Below are positions 35,910 to 48,741 of a DNA stretch of 64,000 nt, piece by piece (positions within the stretch are counted from its first letter, which is position 1; each line of letters opens with the position of its first letter). Both the position numbers and the translations under genes were made by a program. Under the pieces are notes generated by a model that was not told where the DNA came from, ran no database searches, and saw only the letters and a list, made by a program, of their open reading frames with translations. Source of the DNA: Pigmentiphaga litoralis (GTDB lineage Bacteria > Pseudomonadota > Gammaproteobacteria > Burkholderiales > Burkholderiaceae_B); assembly GCF_014651835.1 (NCBI RefSeq), contig NZ_BMXQ01000001.1, positions 310,001-374,000 on the forward strand, read 5' to 3'.

Positions 35910-36773
35910 TCAGACGCCGATGCGGCGTTGTACGTACTTGCCGCCACTGACATAGGTGCGCCATGCCAACCACAGCTTGCGAACGGGGGTCAGCGAAATC
36001 CGCTGATGGAGCACCTGGAATTGCGAGTCTTCAATCTCGTCCAGCAACGCGTAGTAGATGGCGGCCATCATCAGGCCGGGGCGCTGCGGCCGGCGGTCCT
36101 GCTCGGGCAGGGCGGCCAGGGCGTCGCGATAGGCCGCGCGGGCCCGGTCGCACTGGAACTGCATCAGCGCGGTGAACCGGTCCGAATACTTGCCATTCAG
36201 GATCTCGGACGCCTTGACGTCGAACTGCTGCAACTCGTTCACGGGCAGGTAGATGCGGCCCTTGCGTGCGTCGTCGCCGACGTCGCGGATGATGTTCGTC
36301 AGCTGGAAGGCCAGGCCGAGCTTGTCGGCGTAGACCAGCGTGGCGGGATCGCTGTACCCGAAGATACCGGCCGACAGCTCACCGACCACACCGGCCACAT
36401 GCCAACAGTACTTACGCAGTCCCGCGTAGTCCAGATACCGGGTCTGGTCCAGATCCATCTCCATGCCGTCGACGATGGCGACCAGCCGGGCCTGGGTGAT
36501 CCCGCAGCTTGCCAGGTGCGGCTGCAGCGCTTTGGTGACCGGATGATCCGGTTTGCCGTCGAACAGCTTCTGGATTTCGGTGCGCCACCAGGCCAGCTTG
36601 ATGCGCGCCACCGACGCGTCGCTTGCTTCGTCGACGGCGTCGTCCAGCTGCCGGCACAATGCATACAGGGCCGTGATCGCGCGGCGGCGCTCGGGGGGCA
36701 GGAACAGGAAGCTGTAGTAGAAGCTGGAACCGCTCTGCGCGGTCTTTTCCTGGCAGTACTGATCAGGCGTCAT
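35910..36773 (-). CDS. hpnD: Presqualene diphosphate synthase (HpnD)
   Basis: A 287-residue trans-isoprenyl diphosphate synthase with both Asp-rich motifs: ALCRQLDDAVDEASD near residue 55 and NIIRDVGDDARKGRIYLP near 170. HpnD condenses two farnesyl diphosphates to presqualene diphosphate. The start at 36773 overlaps the hpnC stop (ATGA), which settles it over the upstream frame. Distinguished from hpnC by position and by FYYSFLFLPPERRRAI near the N terminus. Confidence 0.92.
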   Translation of the reverse strand: MTPDQYCQEKTAQSGSSFYYSFLFLPPERRRAITALYALCRQLDDAVDEASDASVARIKLAWWRTEIQKLFDGKPDHPVTKALQPHLASCGITQARLVAIVDGMEMDLDQTRYLDYAGLRKYCWHVAGVVGELSAGIFGYSDPATLVYADKLGLAFQLTNIIRDVGDDARKGRIYLPVNELQQFDVKASEILNGKYSDRFTALMQFQCDRARAAYRDALAALPEQDRRPQRPGLMMAAIYYALLDEIEDSQFQVLHQRISLTPVRKLWLAWRTYVSGGKYVQRRIGV

Positions 36774-37639
36774 AGTGAGGTGGAGGTTGCGGGCAAGGTG
36801 TGCGGCAGGCGGCACGCTCGCCAGATCAGCGCGAGCCAGTCGGATTTGCCAAGCACGGGGCGGTGGCGGAATACGTCGTAGCCGACAGCTTCGATGCGTT
36901 CAAGGATGCGCAGCCCGCCCAGCACCACGAGGCGCAATTCCCAACCGATGCGGCCTGGAAGCGCCAGGGCCAGGGGTGCCCCGAAGTGTAGCAGCGCCCG
37001 CGCGCGATCGACCTCGAAGGCCATCAGGGCGCGGAAGGGTGCGTCGACCCGGCGCGCGGCAATGGCCGCTTCGCTGACGCCGAAGCGGGTGCGGTCGTCT
37101 TGCGGCAGATAGATCCGCCCCTTTTCCCAATCGACGCCCACGTCCTGCCAGAAATTGGTCAGTTGCAGGCCGGTGCAGATTGCGCTGGACCACGCCAGAT
37201 GCTGCGGGGTGGCTGCGCCGTAAAGCCGCAGCATCAATTCACCGACGGGGTCGGCCGAACGTTGGCAATAGTCCGCCAGCACGGGGTAGTCCGCATAGCG
37301 CTTGACCGTCACGTCCTGCGCAAACGCGGAAAGCAGGCGGCGAAAGGGCGCCAGCGGCAGGTCATGGCGGCCAATGGTGGCGGACAGGGGCGTAAAGATA
37401 GGATCCAGGTCGGAGTCGAAAGAGGGCGACCGTGCAGAGCCCGCCGACGCTTCGATCCGGTCCAGCATCGCCTGGTACCGCGCCAGTCCGGCCAGCCGCT
37501 CCGCATCGCTGGCATCGCCTTCGTCTGCGATATCGTCGGCACTGCGGGCGAACCGGTAGAGGTCGGTGACCGACGCACGCAACGCCGGCGGCAGCAGGAA
37601 GGACGCAACAGGAAAGTTTTCGTAGTGATCGACGGGCAT
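36770..37639 (-). CDS. hpnC: HpnC, squalene synthase-like protein (hydroxysqualene-forming)
   Basis: A 289-residue member of the same fold with Asp-rich motifs FARSADDIADEGD and NFWQDVGVDWEKGRIYLP. HpnC turns presqualene diphosphate into hydroxysqualene. The start at 37639 gives MPVDHYENFPVASFLLP, the family N terminus. First gene of the hpnC-hpnD-hpnE operon, divergent from the RND pump genes with about 140 bases between. No squalene-hopene cyclase is encoded in the window. Confidence 0.9.
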   Translation of the reverse strand: MPVDHYENFPVASFLLPPALRASVTDLYRFARSADDIADEGDASDAERLAGLARYQAMLDRIEASAGSARSPSFDSDLDPIFTPLSATIGRHDLPLAPFRRLLSAFAQDVTVKRYADYPVLADYCQRSADPVGELMLRLYGAATPQHLAWSSAICTGLQLTNFWQDVGVDWEKGRIYLPQDDRTRFGVSEAAIAARRVDAPFRALMAFEVDRARALLHFGAPLALALPGRIGWELRLVVLGGLRILERIEAVGYDVFRHRPVLGKSDWLALIWRACRLPHTLPATSTSL

Positions 37640-37779
37640 GGGGGCTCGTAAGGGCAGGCAGGCATCATACCGACAGAACGAAGACAGGTTTTCGATAGGA
37701 TGAAACTGTCCGGGTTGACGGTTAGTGATTTGCCCTGAGGTGGTCGATAATGGGGCACCCACGACTCTCGAGTTTTGCC

Positions 37780-39036
37780 ATGTCCGATGCCTTTACCGCG
37801 CGCCACCCACGCCTGCAACCTGTTTCCAGGTCTGCCAGGCGGATGCTGCGGACCGTCATGGTGCTGCTGCTGGGCATGGCTGCCGCGACAGGGCTGACGG
37901 CGTGCAAGGATAAAGCGCCGGTCGAGGCCGAGGTCTTGCGGCCGGTCCGCACGCTCGTGCTCGAATCGGCCGACGTGAACCTGGTCGGTGAATTCCCGGC
38001 AGAGATCCGTCCGCGTGTCGACTCGGCCTTGGGGTTTCGCGTCGCCGGCAAGATACTGGAACGGCGTGTGCAGGCCGGGCAGGAGGTCAAGCGGGGCCAG
38101 GTCCTTGCGCGGATCGACGCGTCCGACCTGCGCCTGAATGAAAGCGCCTCGCGCGCGCAGCTTGCCGCGGCCGAAGTGGACCGCAAGCAGAAGCAGGCCG
38201 ATCTTGCACGGTACGGCGAACTGCGCCGCAAGGGCTTCATCAGCGCAGCCGAATTCGAGTCTCGCCGCACGGCGGCCGAAGCGTCGCAGGCTCAGTACGA
38301 GCAGGCGCGCGCCGGGTTGTCGGTGCAGACCAACCAGGCCGACTACGCCGTGCTGACAGCGCCTGCCGACGGGGTCGTGACCAGTGTCGATGCCGAGGTG
38401 GGGCAGGTGGTGGCGGCCGGGCAGTCCGTCATGCATGTGGCCGGAACGGCCGACAAGGAAGCCGCCTTCCAGATCCCGGAAAATCGCGTCGACCAGGTGC
38501 GGGGCCTGAACACGGCGGAAGTCACCCTGTGGTCGGGGGGGCCGCCCATGAAGGGCGTCATCCGCGAAATCAGCGCATCGGCGGACCCGTCCACCCGGGC
38601 CTTCGCCGCGCGCCTGCGCCTGATCGATCCGCCGTCCAGCGTGCGTTTCGGCATGACGGCCACCGCGCGCTTCGCGGGCCGCAGCGCGCAACCCCTGGTA
38701 CGCGTGCCGCTCAGCGCCCTGTTGCGGCAGGATGATCAGACGTGGGTCTGGGTCTTCTCGCCCGAATCCGGGGTCGTCACACGCACCCAGGTTCGTCTGA
38801 CGACCGTCACGGATACCGAAGCGCTGCTTGAAAGCACCTTGCCCGCGCGGGCGGAAATCGTCACGGCAGGTGTCCATCTGCTGCGTGAAGGGCAGCGGGT
38901 CAGGCGCCTGGAGACCGCAGCGGCGCCCGGTTCTGCTTCCACCCGTGAAGTCACGGCCGGGTCTGCCCCGCGCGCGTCCGATGGCGCCGCGTCGGTGATT
39001 TCGAACACCGCTGCAGCAAGCGGAGCGCCACGTTGA
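37780..39036 (+). CDS. RND efflux pump periplasmic adaptor (membrane fusion lipoprotein)
   Basis: A 418-residue adaptor with a lipoprotein signal (VLLLGMAAATGLTAC, lipobox LTAC), a split lipoyl domain (SALGFRVAGKILERRVQAGQEVKRGQ and, later, LTAPADGVVTSVDAEVGQVV, both shortened blocks of one motif), a coiled-coil hairpin between them (about residues 100-160) and beta-barrel/MP domains. ATG at 37780 is used; ATG at 37843, directly before the hydrophobic core, is equally possible. The stop overlaps the permease start (TGATG). No outer-membrane channel gene follows, so a shared TolC-type protein must complete the pump. Confidence 0.9.
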   Translation: MSDAFTARHPRLQPVSRSARRMLRTVMVLLLGMAAATGLTACKDKAPVEAEVLRPVRTLVLESADVNLVGEFPAEIRPRVDSALGFRVAGKILERRVQAGQEVKRGQVLARIDASDLRLNESASRAQLAAAEVDRKQKQADLARYGELRRKGFISAAEFESRRTAAEASQAQYEQARAGLSVQTNQADYAVLTAPADGVVTSVDAEVGQVVAAGQSVMHVAGTADKEAAFQIPENRVDQVRGLNTAEVTLWSGGPPMKGVIREISASADPSTRAFAARLRLIDPPSSVRFGMTATARFAGRSAQPLVRVPLSALLRQDDQTWVWVFSPESGVVTRTQVRLTTVTDTEALLESTLPARAEIVTAGVHLLREGQRVRRLETAAAPGSASTREVTAGSAPRASDGAASVISNTAAASGAPR

Positions 39037-42000
39037 TGCCGGGTTCCCAACAGCACCGCTTCAACCTGTCCCGCTGGGCGCTCGAACATCAGTCCATCGT
39101 CCGCTATCTGATTGCCGTGCTGTTGCTCGGCGGGGTCTTTTCGTATCTGCAGCTGGGCCAGGACGAAGATCCCCCGTTCACGTTCCGGGCGATGGTGGTG
39201 CGGGCCTATTGGCCCGGTGCGTCGGCGGAACAGACCATCGAACAGGTCACTGACCGGATCGAGCGCGCCCTGCAGACGGTGCCGTACGCCGACAAGATCC
39301 GCAGCTACGCCAAGCCGGGCGAAACGCTCACCATCCTGCAATTGGAAGAGGGGGCGCCCGTATCGGCGGTGGCCGACAGCTGGTATCAGGTTCGAAAAAA
39401 GGTGTCGGACATCCAGGGCACCTTCCCGGCCGGCACGGTCGGGCCGTTCTTCAACGACGAGTTCGGCGACACCTTCGGGGTCATCTTCTCGTTCTCGTCG
39501 GACGGCTTCAACTATGCCGAGCTGAAGAAGTACGTGGAAAACGTACGCCAGCAGCTCCTGCGGGTGCAGGACGTCGCCAAGGTCGAGCTGTTCGGTGTGC
39601 AGGACGAAAAGGTCTACATCGAGATTCCGCAGCGCAAGCTGGCGCAGTACGGCATCTCGCTGGAAGGGGTGTCCACGCAGCTGACAGGCCAGAACGCTAT
39701 TGAACCGTCCGGCGTACTCGTGCTGCCCGACGAGCGCCTGTGGGTGCGGGTGACGGGTCAGATCGCAGACGTGGAAGGCTTGCGCAACTTGCCCATCCGG
39801 GTCGCGGCCAGTGCGCAAAGTGCGGCGGGCGTATCGGCAGGCGGCACGGTCCGGCTGGGCGATATCGCCACGGTTGAGCGTGGTTATGTCGATCCGCCCA
39901 CCAGCAAGATGCGTCACGGCACGGCGGCGGGCAGCCAGGAAGTGATCGGCCTGGGGGTATCGATGGTGAAAGGCGGCGATATTGTCGGGCTGGGCGAGCG
40001 CCTGGCCGAAGTCGAACGCCGGATCAACGCCAGCCTGCCGGTGGGCATCGAAATGGTCAAGACGGCCGATCAGCCCAGCGCGGTCAAGGAATCGGTCGGC
40101 GAGTTCGTGCACGTGCTGATCGAAGCAGTCGTCATCGTGCTGGCCGTGAGCTTTCTGGCGCTGGGCTTGCATACGCGGCCCCTGCGGCTGGATGTGCGGC
40201 CCGGCCTGGTGGTGGCGCTGACCATCCCGCTGGTGCTGGCTGCCACGTTCCTCTGCATGTATATCTTCAACATCAACCTGCACAAGATCTCGCTTGGCGC
40301 GCTGATCATTGCGCTGGGCCTGCTGGTGGACGACGCGATCATCGCCGTCGAGATGATGGTCCGGAAGATGGAAGAGGGGATGGATCGGCTGGATGCCGCC
40401 ACGTTCGCGTATCAGTCCACCGCCTTCCCGATGCTGACCGGAACCCTGATCACCGTGGCTGGCTTCCTGCCGATCGCCATGGCCAAATCGTCGGCCGGCG
40501 AATACACGTTTTCGATCTTTGCCGTCACTGCGATTGCGCTGATCCTGTCGTGGATCGCGGCCGTCATCTTCACGCCCTACATCGGCTTTTTGCTGCTGCG
40601 GATCAAGCCGCAGCACACAGCGGACGGCAACGGCGGCGACGCTGGCGCGACGCACCCGAACGAGCATGACGTCTTCGATACCCGTTTCTATCGCGGCCTG
40701 CGCCGGCTGGTCGATGCCTGCCTGCGGTTTCGCTGGATCGTCATCGGCGTCACGGCAGCCATGCTGGTGCTTGGCGCCGCCAGCTTCAGCGTGATCGAAC
40801 AACAGTTCTTTCCGGAATCGAATCGCCCGGAACTGACCGTGGACCTCTGGTTGCCCGAAGGCGCCAGTTTCCAGGCGACCGAGGCCGAAGCGCTCAAGCT
40901 GGAAAAGTGGCTGTCGGCCCAGCCCGAGGTCAGCAGCTACCTGACGTACATCGGGGTCGGCAGCCCCCGCTTCTACCTGCCGCTCGACCTGCAATTGAAT
41001 CAGGTCAACCTTGCCCAGGTCGTCGTCACCTCGCGCGGGCTGGCCGATCGCGACGCGCTGCGGGCGCGCCTGCAGACGCTGTTCGACAATGACTTCCCGA
41101 ACGTGCGTGGGCGCGTGAAGCTTCTGTCCAGCGGGCCACCGGTGCCCTATGACGTGCAGTTCCGCGTCCAGGGGACCGATATTGAGGGGGTTCGGCGCAT
41201 TGCCGATCAGGTGAAGGAGATCGTGCGCGGCAACCCGAACGTCGTGGGGGTGAACGACAACTGGAACGAGAACGTCAAGGTGCTGCGTCTGGAAATCGAC
41301 CAGGACAAGGCGCGGGCCCTGGGCGTGACGTCGCAGAATCTGCAGCGCACCGCTCAGCTGTTGCTGACCGGGGCGACCATCGGCACATTCCGCGAAGAGA
41401 ACAAGCTGATCGACATCGTCGTGCGGCAGCCGGCTGATGAACGCGCCGCCATGACCCGGCTGGCCGAAGCCAGCGTGCCCACCACGTCGGGCCGCTACGT
41501 GCCGCTGTCCCAGATCGCGACGCCGCATCTGGTCTGGGAGCCGGGCGTGATCTGGCGCCAGAACCGTGACTACGCGATCACCGTGCAATCCGATGTGCGT
41601 CACGGCATTCAAGGGCCCACGGTGACGGCGCAGATCGATCCCAAGCTGGCCGACCTGCGGCGCACCTTGCCTGCCGGGTATGAGATCGCCGTGGCGGGCG
41701 CGACCGAAGAGTCCGGAACCGCGCAGTCGTCCATCGTCGCCAATGTGCCGTTGATGCTGGTGCTCGTCATGACCTTGCTGATGGCGCAACTGCACAGCCT
41801 GTCGCGGGCAGTGCTGGTGTACCTGACCGGGCCGCTCGGCATCATTGGCGCGGCGCTGGCGCTGTTGTTGTTCAAGGCGCCGTTCGGGTTCGTTGCGCAG
41901 CTGGGCGTGATCGCCTTGCTGGGCATGATCATCCGCAATTCCGTGATCCTGATCGACCAGATCGAGCAGCACGTGAAGGAAGGGGAGGCGGTGTGGACGG

Positions 42001-42224
42001 CGATCGTCGAGTCGGCGGTGCGGCGCTCGCGGCCCATCATGCTGACCGCGGCGGCGGCGGTGCTGGCCATGATTCCCCTGTCGCGCAGCACCTTCTGGGG
42101 GCCGATGGCGGTTGCGATCATGGGCGGCCTCATCGTGGCCACGTTTCTTACCCTGCTATTCTTGCCGGCTCTTTACGCGGCCTGCTTCCGGGTCAAGCGC
42201 CCGGATGCACCGCGCTCTGCTTGA
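39036..42224 (+). CDS. RND efflux transporter permease (AcrB/TriC family)
   Basis: A 1062-residue inner-membrane proton antiporter with two sets of transmembrane helices separated by large periplasmic loops. The N-terminal loop begins [16 protein letters not shown], a form seen in TriC/VexH-like pumps rather than AcrB. TM4 region reads [16 protein letters not shown] with the conserved paired Asp residues of the proton relay, and the C-terminal half contains [12 protein letters not shown] and [20 protein letters not shown] at 39036 chosen; a TTG one codon earlier is unlikely. Substrate unknown. Confidence 0.93.
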   Translation: MPGSQQHRFNLSRWALEHQSIVRYLIAVLLLGGVFSYLQLGQDEDPPFTFRAMVVRAYWPGASAEQTIEQVTDRIERALQTVPYADKIRSYAKPGETLTILQLEEGAPVSAVADSWYQVRKKVSDIQGTFPAGTVGPFFNDEFGDTFGVIFSFSSDGFNYAELKKYVENVRQQLLRVQDVAKVELFGVQDEKVYIEIPQRKLAQYGISLEGVSTQLTGQNAIEPSGVLVLPDERLWVRVTGQIADVEGLRNLPIRVAASAQSAAGVSAGGTVRLGDIATVERGYVDPPTSKMRHGTAAGSQEVIGLGVSMVKGGDIVGLGERLAEVERRINASLPVGIEMVKTADQPSAVKESVGEFVHVLIEAVVIVLAVSFLALGLHTRPLRLDVRPGLVVALTIPLVLAATFLCMYIFNINLHKISLGALIIALGLLVDDAIIAVEMMVRKMEEGMDRLDAATFAYQSTAFPMLTGTLITVAGFLPIAMAKSSAGEYTFSIFAVTAIALILSWIAAVIFTPYIGFLLLRIKPQHTADGNGGDAGATHPNEHDVFDTRFYRGLRRLVDACLRFRWIVIGVTAAMLVLGAASFSVIEQQFFPESNRPELTVDLWLPEGASFQATEAEALKLEKWLSAQPEVSSYLTYIGVGSPRFYLPLDLQLNQVNLAQVVVTSRGLADRDALRARLQTLFDNDFPNVRGRVKLLSSGPPVPYDVQFRVQGTDIEGVRRIADQVKEIVRGNPNVVGVNDNWNENVKVLRLEIDQDKARALGVTSQNLQRTAQLLLTGATIGTFREENKLIDIVVRQPADERAAMTRLAEASVPTTSGRYVPLSQIATPHLVWEPGVIWRQNRDYAITVQSDVRHGIQGPTVTAQIDPKLADLRRTLPAGYEIAVAGATEESGTAQSSIVANVPLMLVLVMTLLMAQLHSLSRAVLVYLTGPLGIIGAALALLLFKAPFGFVAQLGVIALLGMIIRNSVILIDQIEQHVKEGEAVWTAIVESAVRRSRPIMLTAAAAVLAMIPLSRSTFWGPMAVAIMGGLIVATFLTLLFLPALYAACFRVKRPDAPRSA

Positions 42225-42256
42225 AATCGTCCTCCTCAGCCTCACAGTATTCCGAT

Positions 42257-43384
42257 ATGCCTCGTCCCATCTACGCCACCGTCTCTCGTTCTGCGCTCGC
42301 GCACAACCTCGCCACCGTCCGTCAGCATCTGGCCGCGGTGCCGGCGGCCGCGACCGGGGCGGGCGGCCCGGCCGTGGCGCCTGCGCGGATCTGGGCGGTC
42401 ATCAAGGCCAACGCCTACGGCCACGGGATCGAGCGCGCCATGGCGGGCTTTTCGAATGCCGACGGCCTGGCCATGCTGGACCTGGCCGAAGCCGTGCGGT
42501 GCCGCGAGGCAGGCTGGGTGGGCCCAATCCTGCTGCTCGAAGGCGTGTTCGAGCCGGCCGACCTGGACATTGTGGGCCGCTACCACCTGACCATTGCGGT
42601 TACGGCCGACGAGCACCTGGACATGATCGAGCACGCCCGCTTCGCCCGGCCGGTCGACGTGTTCCTGAAGCTGAACAGCGGCATGAACCGCCTCGGCTTC
42701 GTGCCATCGGACTATCGGGACGCGTTCCAGCGTCTGTCGGGTTTCGCGCAGCGCGGAAAGATCGCGACCATCGGTCACATGACGCACTTTTCGACCGCGG
42801 ACGGTCCGGACGGCATTGCCGCGCAACTGGAAGTTTTCCGCAGCGTCACGTCAGGGCTGCGGGGGCCGGTCAGTCTGTGCAATTCGGCAGCCAGCCTGCG
42901 CTTCCCTGAAGTCGCAGCTGACTGGGTTCGTCCCGGCATCGCGTTGTATGGCTCGACGCCATTCGATGACCGGTCGGCCGAATCCTATGGCTTGAAGCCC
43001 GCCATGGCCCTGCGCTCGGCGCTGATCGGCATACAAGACGTGCCTGCAGGTGGCGCGGTCGGCTATGGCGCCACGTTCCGCGCGCCATCGCCCATGCGTA
43101 TTGGCGTGGTGGCCTGCGGCTATGCCGACGGATATCCGCGCCATGCCGGCACGGGCACGCCTGTCATCGTGGGCGGCGTGCGTACGCGCCTGGTGGGCCG
43201 CGTCTCCATGGATATGATTGCCGTCGACCTGACGCCAGTGCCGGGCGCCCACGTCGGCACGCCGGTCACGCTGTGGGGAGCCGAAGGACTGTCGGTGGAC
43301 GAGGTTGCGCATGCGGCCGGCACCATCGGCTATGAATTACTTTGCGCAGTCGCGCCCCGCGTAGCCATCCGATCCGAGGCGTAA
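42257..43384 (+). CDS. alr: Alanine racemase
   Basis: A 375-residue PLP enzyme making D-alanine for peptidoglycan. PLP-binding Lys50 lies in [10 protein letters not shown] and the second catalytic base Tyr289 in [11 protein letters not shown]; other blocks are [24 protein letters not shown] and [14 protein letters not shown]. The start at 42257 gives [10 protein letters not shown] as in the family; the longer open frame reads through the RND gene end. Eight bases before radA, so probably one transcript. Confidence 0.95.
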   Translation: MPRPIYATVSRSALAHNLATVRQHLAAVPAAATGAGGPAVAPARIWAVIKANAYGHGIERAMAGFSNADGLAMLDLAEAVRCREAGWVGPILLLEGVFEPADLDIVGRYHLTIAVTADEHLDMIEHARFARPVDVFLKLNSGMNRLGFVPSDYRDAFQRLSGFAQRGKIATIGHMTHFSTADGPDGIAAQLEVFRSVTSGLRGPVSLCNSAASLRFPEVAADWVRPGIALYGSTPFDDRSAESYGLKPAMALRSALIGIQDVPAGGAVGYGATFRAPSPMRIGVVACGYADGYPRHAGTGTPVIVGGVRTRLVGRVSMDMIAVDLTPVPGAHVGTPVTLWGAEGLSVDEVAHAAGTIGYELLCAVAPRVAIRSEA

Positions 43385-43391
43385 ACAAGAC

Positions 43392-44762
43392 ATGGCCAAA
43401 GTGAAATCGATGTTCGTGTGTTCGGAGTGCGGTGGCACCAGTCCCAAGTGGGCAGGCAAGTGCCCGCATTGCGGCGCCTGGAACACCCTGGACGAAACCA
43501 CTGCGCCCACGGCATCGCCGACGGGGGCCGCCCACCGCTACGCGCCGCTGGCGGCGTCGTCGCCAGTGCGCAAGCTGTCCGAAATCGAAGCCCGCGAAAC
43601 GCCGCGTTTCCCGACCGGCATCGACGAGTTCGATCGTGTGCTGGGCGGCGGCATGGTGGCGGGTGGGGTGATCCTGATCGGCGGCGATCCGGGCATCGGC
43701 AAGTCGACCCTGCTGCTGCAAGCGCTTGCGTCCCTGTCCGCCTCGCGCCGCGTGTTGTATGTGTCCGGTGAAGAGTCCGGAGACCAGGTCGCCTTGCGTG
43801 CGACCCGGCTGGGCCTGGAAACCGGCAATGTCGATCTGCTGGCCGAGATCCGCCTGGAAGCCATCCAGGCCGCGCTGACCGACGTCGCCCCCGAAGTTGC
43901 CGTGATCGACTCGATCCAGACGGTGTACTCGGAACAACTCACGTCGGCGCCGGGGTCGGTGGCGCAGGTGCGCGAATGCGCGGCGCAGCTGACGCGCTTC
44001 GCCAAGCAGCGTGGCATCACCATCGTCCTGATCGGCCACGTGACAAAGGAAGGCGCGCTGGCGGGTCCGCGTGTGCTTGAACACATCGTCGACACGGTGC
44101 TCTATTTCGAAGGCGATACCCATTCGTCGTTCCGCCTGATCCGGGCGTTCAAGAACCGCTTTGGCGCGGTCAATGAACTGGGTGTGTTCGCCATGACGGA
44201 CCGCGGCCTGCGCGGCGTGCCGAACCCGTCGGCGCTGTTCCTGTCCCAGCACGACCAGCAGGTGCCGGGCTCCTGCGTCATGGTCACGCAGGAAGGGTCG
44301 CGTCCGTTGCTGGTCGAGATCCAGGCACTGGTCGATACCGCGCACGTTCCCAATCCGCGCCGGCTGTCGGTCGGCCTGGAAGGGAACCGCCTTGCCATGC
44401 TGCTGGCCGTGCTGCACCGGCATGCCGGGGTTGCCGCCTTCGACCAGGACGTGTTCGTGAACGCAGTGGGCGGCGTCAAGATCACCGAGCCGGCAGCCGA
44501 CTTGCCGGTGCTGCTGGCGATTACCTCGTCCATGCGCAACCGGGCGTTGCCCAAAGGCCTGATCACATTCGGTGAAGTGGGGCTTGCGGGTGAAATCCGG
44601 CCCGCGCCGCGCGGCCAGGAACGCCTGCGCGAAGCGGCCAAGCTGGGCTTCAGCATCGCGCTGATCCCCAAGGCCAACGCACCGCGCCAGCCGATCGAAG
44701 GCCTGGAAATCTGGGCGGTGGACCGCCTGGACGCCGCGCTGGACAAGCTGCGGGGCGAGTAG
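43392..44762 (+). CDS. radA: DNA repair protein RadA (Sms)
   Basis: A 456-residue RecA-like branch-migration helicase. It has the N-terminal zinc finger (C10-x2-C13 ... C24-x2-C27), Walker A GGDPGIGKSTLLLQ, the RadA-specific KNRFG motif (FKNRFGAVNELGVF) and a Lon protease-like C-terminal domain (FVNAVGGVKITEPAADLPV). The lysine-serine catalytic dyad of Lon is not expected in RadA. ATG at 43392, in the same run as alr. Confidence 0.96.
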   Translation: MAKVKSMFVCSECGGTSPKWAGKCPHCGAWNTLDETTAPTASPTGAAHRYAPLAASSPVRKLSEIEARETPRFPTGIDEFDRVLGGGMVAGGVILIGGDPGIGKSTLLLQALASLSASRRVLYVSGEESGDQVALRATRLGLETGNVDLLAEIRLEAIQAALTDVAPEVAVIDSIQTVYSEQLTSAPGSVAQVRECAAQLTRFAKQRGITIVLIGHVTKEGALAGPRVLEHIVDTVLYFEGDTHSSFRLIRAFKNRFGAVNELGVFAMTDRGLRGVPNPSALFLSQHDQQVPGSCVMVTQEGSRPLLVEIQALVDTAHVPNPRRLSVGLEGNRLAMLLAVLHRHAGVAAFDQDVFVNAVGGVKITEPAADLPVLLAITSSMRNRALPKGLITFGEVGLAGEIRPAPRGQERLREAAKLGFSIALIPKANAPRQPIEGLEIWAVDRLDAALDKLRGE

Positions 44763-44827
44763 CGACGCATGGGTTGCGCTCGATCAATACGAGCACCATG
44801 CAAAACGTCGTACCCTGGTCACAAGCG

Positions 44828-44853
44828 CTTGATTTCGCCCTGTATGCCCATAC
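44828..44853 (+). promoter_or_regulatory. Candidate heat-shock (sigma-32) promoter of clpB
   Basis: CTTGATT (44828-44834) resembles the -35 element CTTGAAA, and CCCATAC (44847-44853) the -10 element CCCATnT, with 13 bases between the CTTGAT hexamer and CCCATA. It lies about 50 bases upstream of the clpB start. Based on consensus match and known clpB regulation. Confidence 0.55.
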
Positions 44854-44901
44854 GTGCTCGCTATCAGGCCGATAGGCCCCACTAACCTAATGTGACCCAT
44901 C

Positions 44902-47499
<2,598 letters not shown>

Positions 47500-47526
47500 T
47501 CACCCCGCAGTGATCACATTGCAATG

Positions 47527-47562
47527 AAAAAACCGGCGCATATCCCGCGCCGGTTTTTTTTT
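47527..47562. terminator. Bidirectional terminator after clpB
   Basis: AAAAAACCGGCGC and GCGCCGGTTTTTTTT form a 13-bp-range hairpin around ATATCCC, with T runs on both strands. It serves clpB and the convergent methyltransferase gene. Confidence 0.92.
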
Positions 47563-47592
47563 GCCCCGGGCCCGCAAGGGCTGCTGCCGCGC

Positions 47593-48561
47593 CTACGCGC
47601 CCCGCCGGGTTGCCGTCAGCACCACCGCGGCAATGCGGTCGGTGTCGGCATAACACGCCGACAACAACTCTTCGCCGAAGATGTCCGGATCCATTTCCCG
47701 GTACGACCAGGTCATGTCGGGGCGCGTGAGCATAGGCACGGCCGCTTGCAAAAAAGGGTCCTCGCCCTGGACGATGGCCACCCCCGTGTACAGCAGCAGC
47801 GTGCCCCCGGGCGCAAGCCGAGCCATTGCGGCATCGACGATAGCCAGCGACAGGCCCGCGCCCAGCGGACCGCCGCCGTGGCGATAGGCCCGTTCGCTGG
47901 CGTCCACCAGGTAGGGCGGGTTGGCCACAATCAAGTCAAATTCGCCCTCGACACCCGCAAGCAGGTTGCTTTCGCACGGGATCACGTTGGGCGTGCCGTT
48001 CACCGACGCGTTCACTTGCGTGGCCTCCAGCGCGGCGGCATTGATGTCCGCAGCCCAGACCTCGGCGTCCGGCCACTGACGCGCAATCATCAGGGCGGCG
48101 CAGCCACTGCCCGTGCCGATATCCACCGCGCGCTGCACCGGGGCGCGCCGCCCGTCCATCATCTGGCGCAGGGCGCTGGCAAAGCGATAGGTGTCCGGAC
48201 CCAGGAATACCGCGTCGGCTTCCGTGGTGGGGTAGGCCGAATGCATCAGCCACAGACCGTCCAGGGTCGACACGCGGATGGCGCTGCGCCAGTCGTCGCC
48301 ATCGCGCAGCGCCACGCCCGCATGGTCCATCATGGCGAACACGACGTCGGGCAGCAGCCCCTCTTCGAAGGGCCGGCTCCAGCCGAAGACGTCTTCCAGG
48401 CGCTGCGCCAGGGCGTTCGTCGGGCGATTGTTCACCCGTGCATGGGTCGCCGGACTCGGAGTAATGAACCGGTAGCCCCCGTCCTTTAAATAGGAGGTGA
48501 GGGCGATCAATGCGTCGATACGCAGTTCATCGTCTTCCTGGATCGCGGTGTGTTCAACCAT
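47593..48561 (-). CDS. Class I SAM-dependent methyltransferase with NPPY motif
   Basis: A 322-residue protein with a distinct N-terminal half and a methyltransferase domain: SAM-binding AVDIGTGSGCAALMIAR (about residues 143-159), acidic loop AADINAAALEATQVNASVNG and the catalytic NPPY in LIVANPPYLVDASE. NPPY places it with N-methyltransferases such as PrmC/HemK and RlmG/RsmC-like enzymes acting on Gln, Asn or base nitrogens. The N-terminal part does not match PrmC as I know it, so the substrate is left open. ATG at 48561. Confidence 0.85.
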   Translation of the reverse strand: MVEHTAIQEDDELRIDALIALTSYLKDGGYRFITPSPATHARVNNRPTNALAQRLEDVFGWSRPFEEGLLPDVVFAMMDHAGVALRDGDDWRSAIRVSTLDGLWLMHSAYPTTEADAVFLGPDTYRFASALRQMMDGRRAPVQRAVDIGTGSGCAALMIARQWPDAEVWAADINAAALEATQVNASVNGTPNVIPCESNLLAGVEGEFDLIVANPPYLVDASERAYRHGGGPLGAGLSLAIVDAAMARLAPGGTLLLYTGVAIVQGEDPFLQAAVPMLTRPDMTWSYREMDPDIFGEELLSACYADTDRIAAVVLTATRRGA

Positions 48562-48741
48562 GGTGTGCGCCTCTGCCGTCGGGGACGCAAAGCATACACG
48601 GCAGCCTGCTCAACCATAAGCGGTTCCTGACGGCGGGCCGGGCGGAACAGGGCAGGAACGGTCTTTGCGTCAGGGTACCCATCGATAAAACAGCATCCGC
48701 GTCGGCATCCGACGCAGGCGGTGCGGCAGAGGAAATTGAAC

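Noticed and set aside
38736-41972. Antisense open frame of 1078 codons opposite the RND permease
   Set aside because: It lies wholly opposite real, motif-rich genes; the frame is long only because high third-position G+C removes stop codons on the other strand. The predicted protein is rich in His, Gln, Arg and Asp with no domain.
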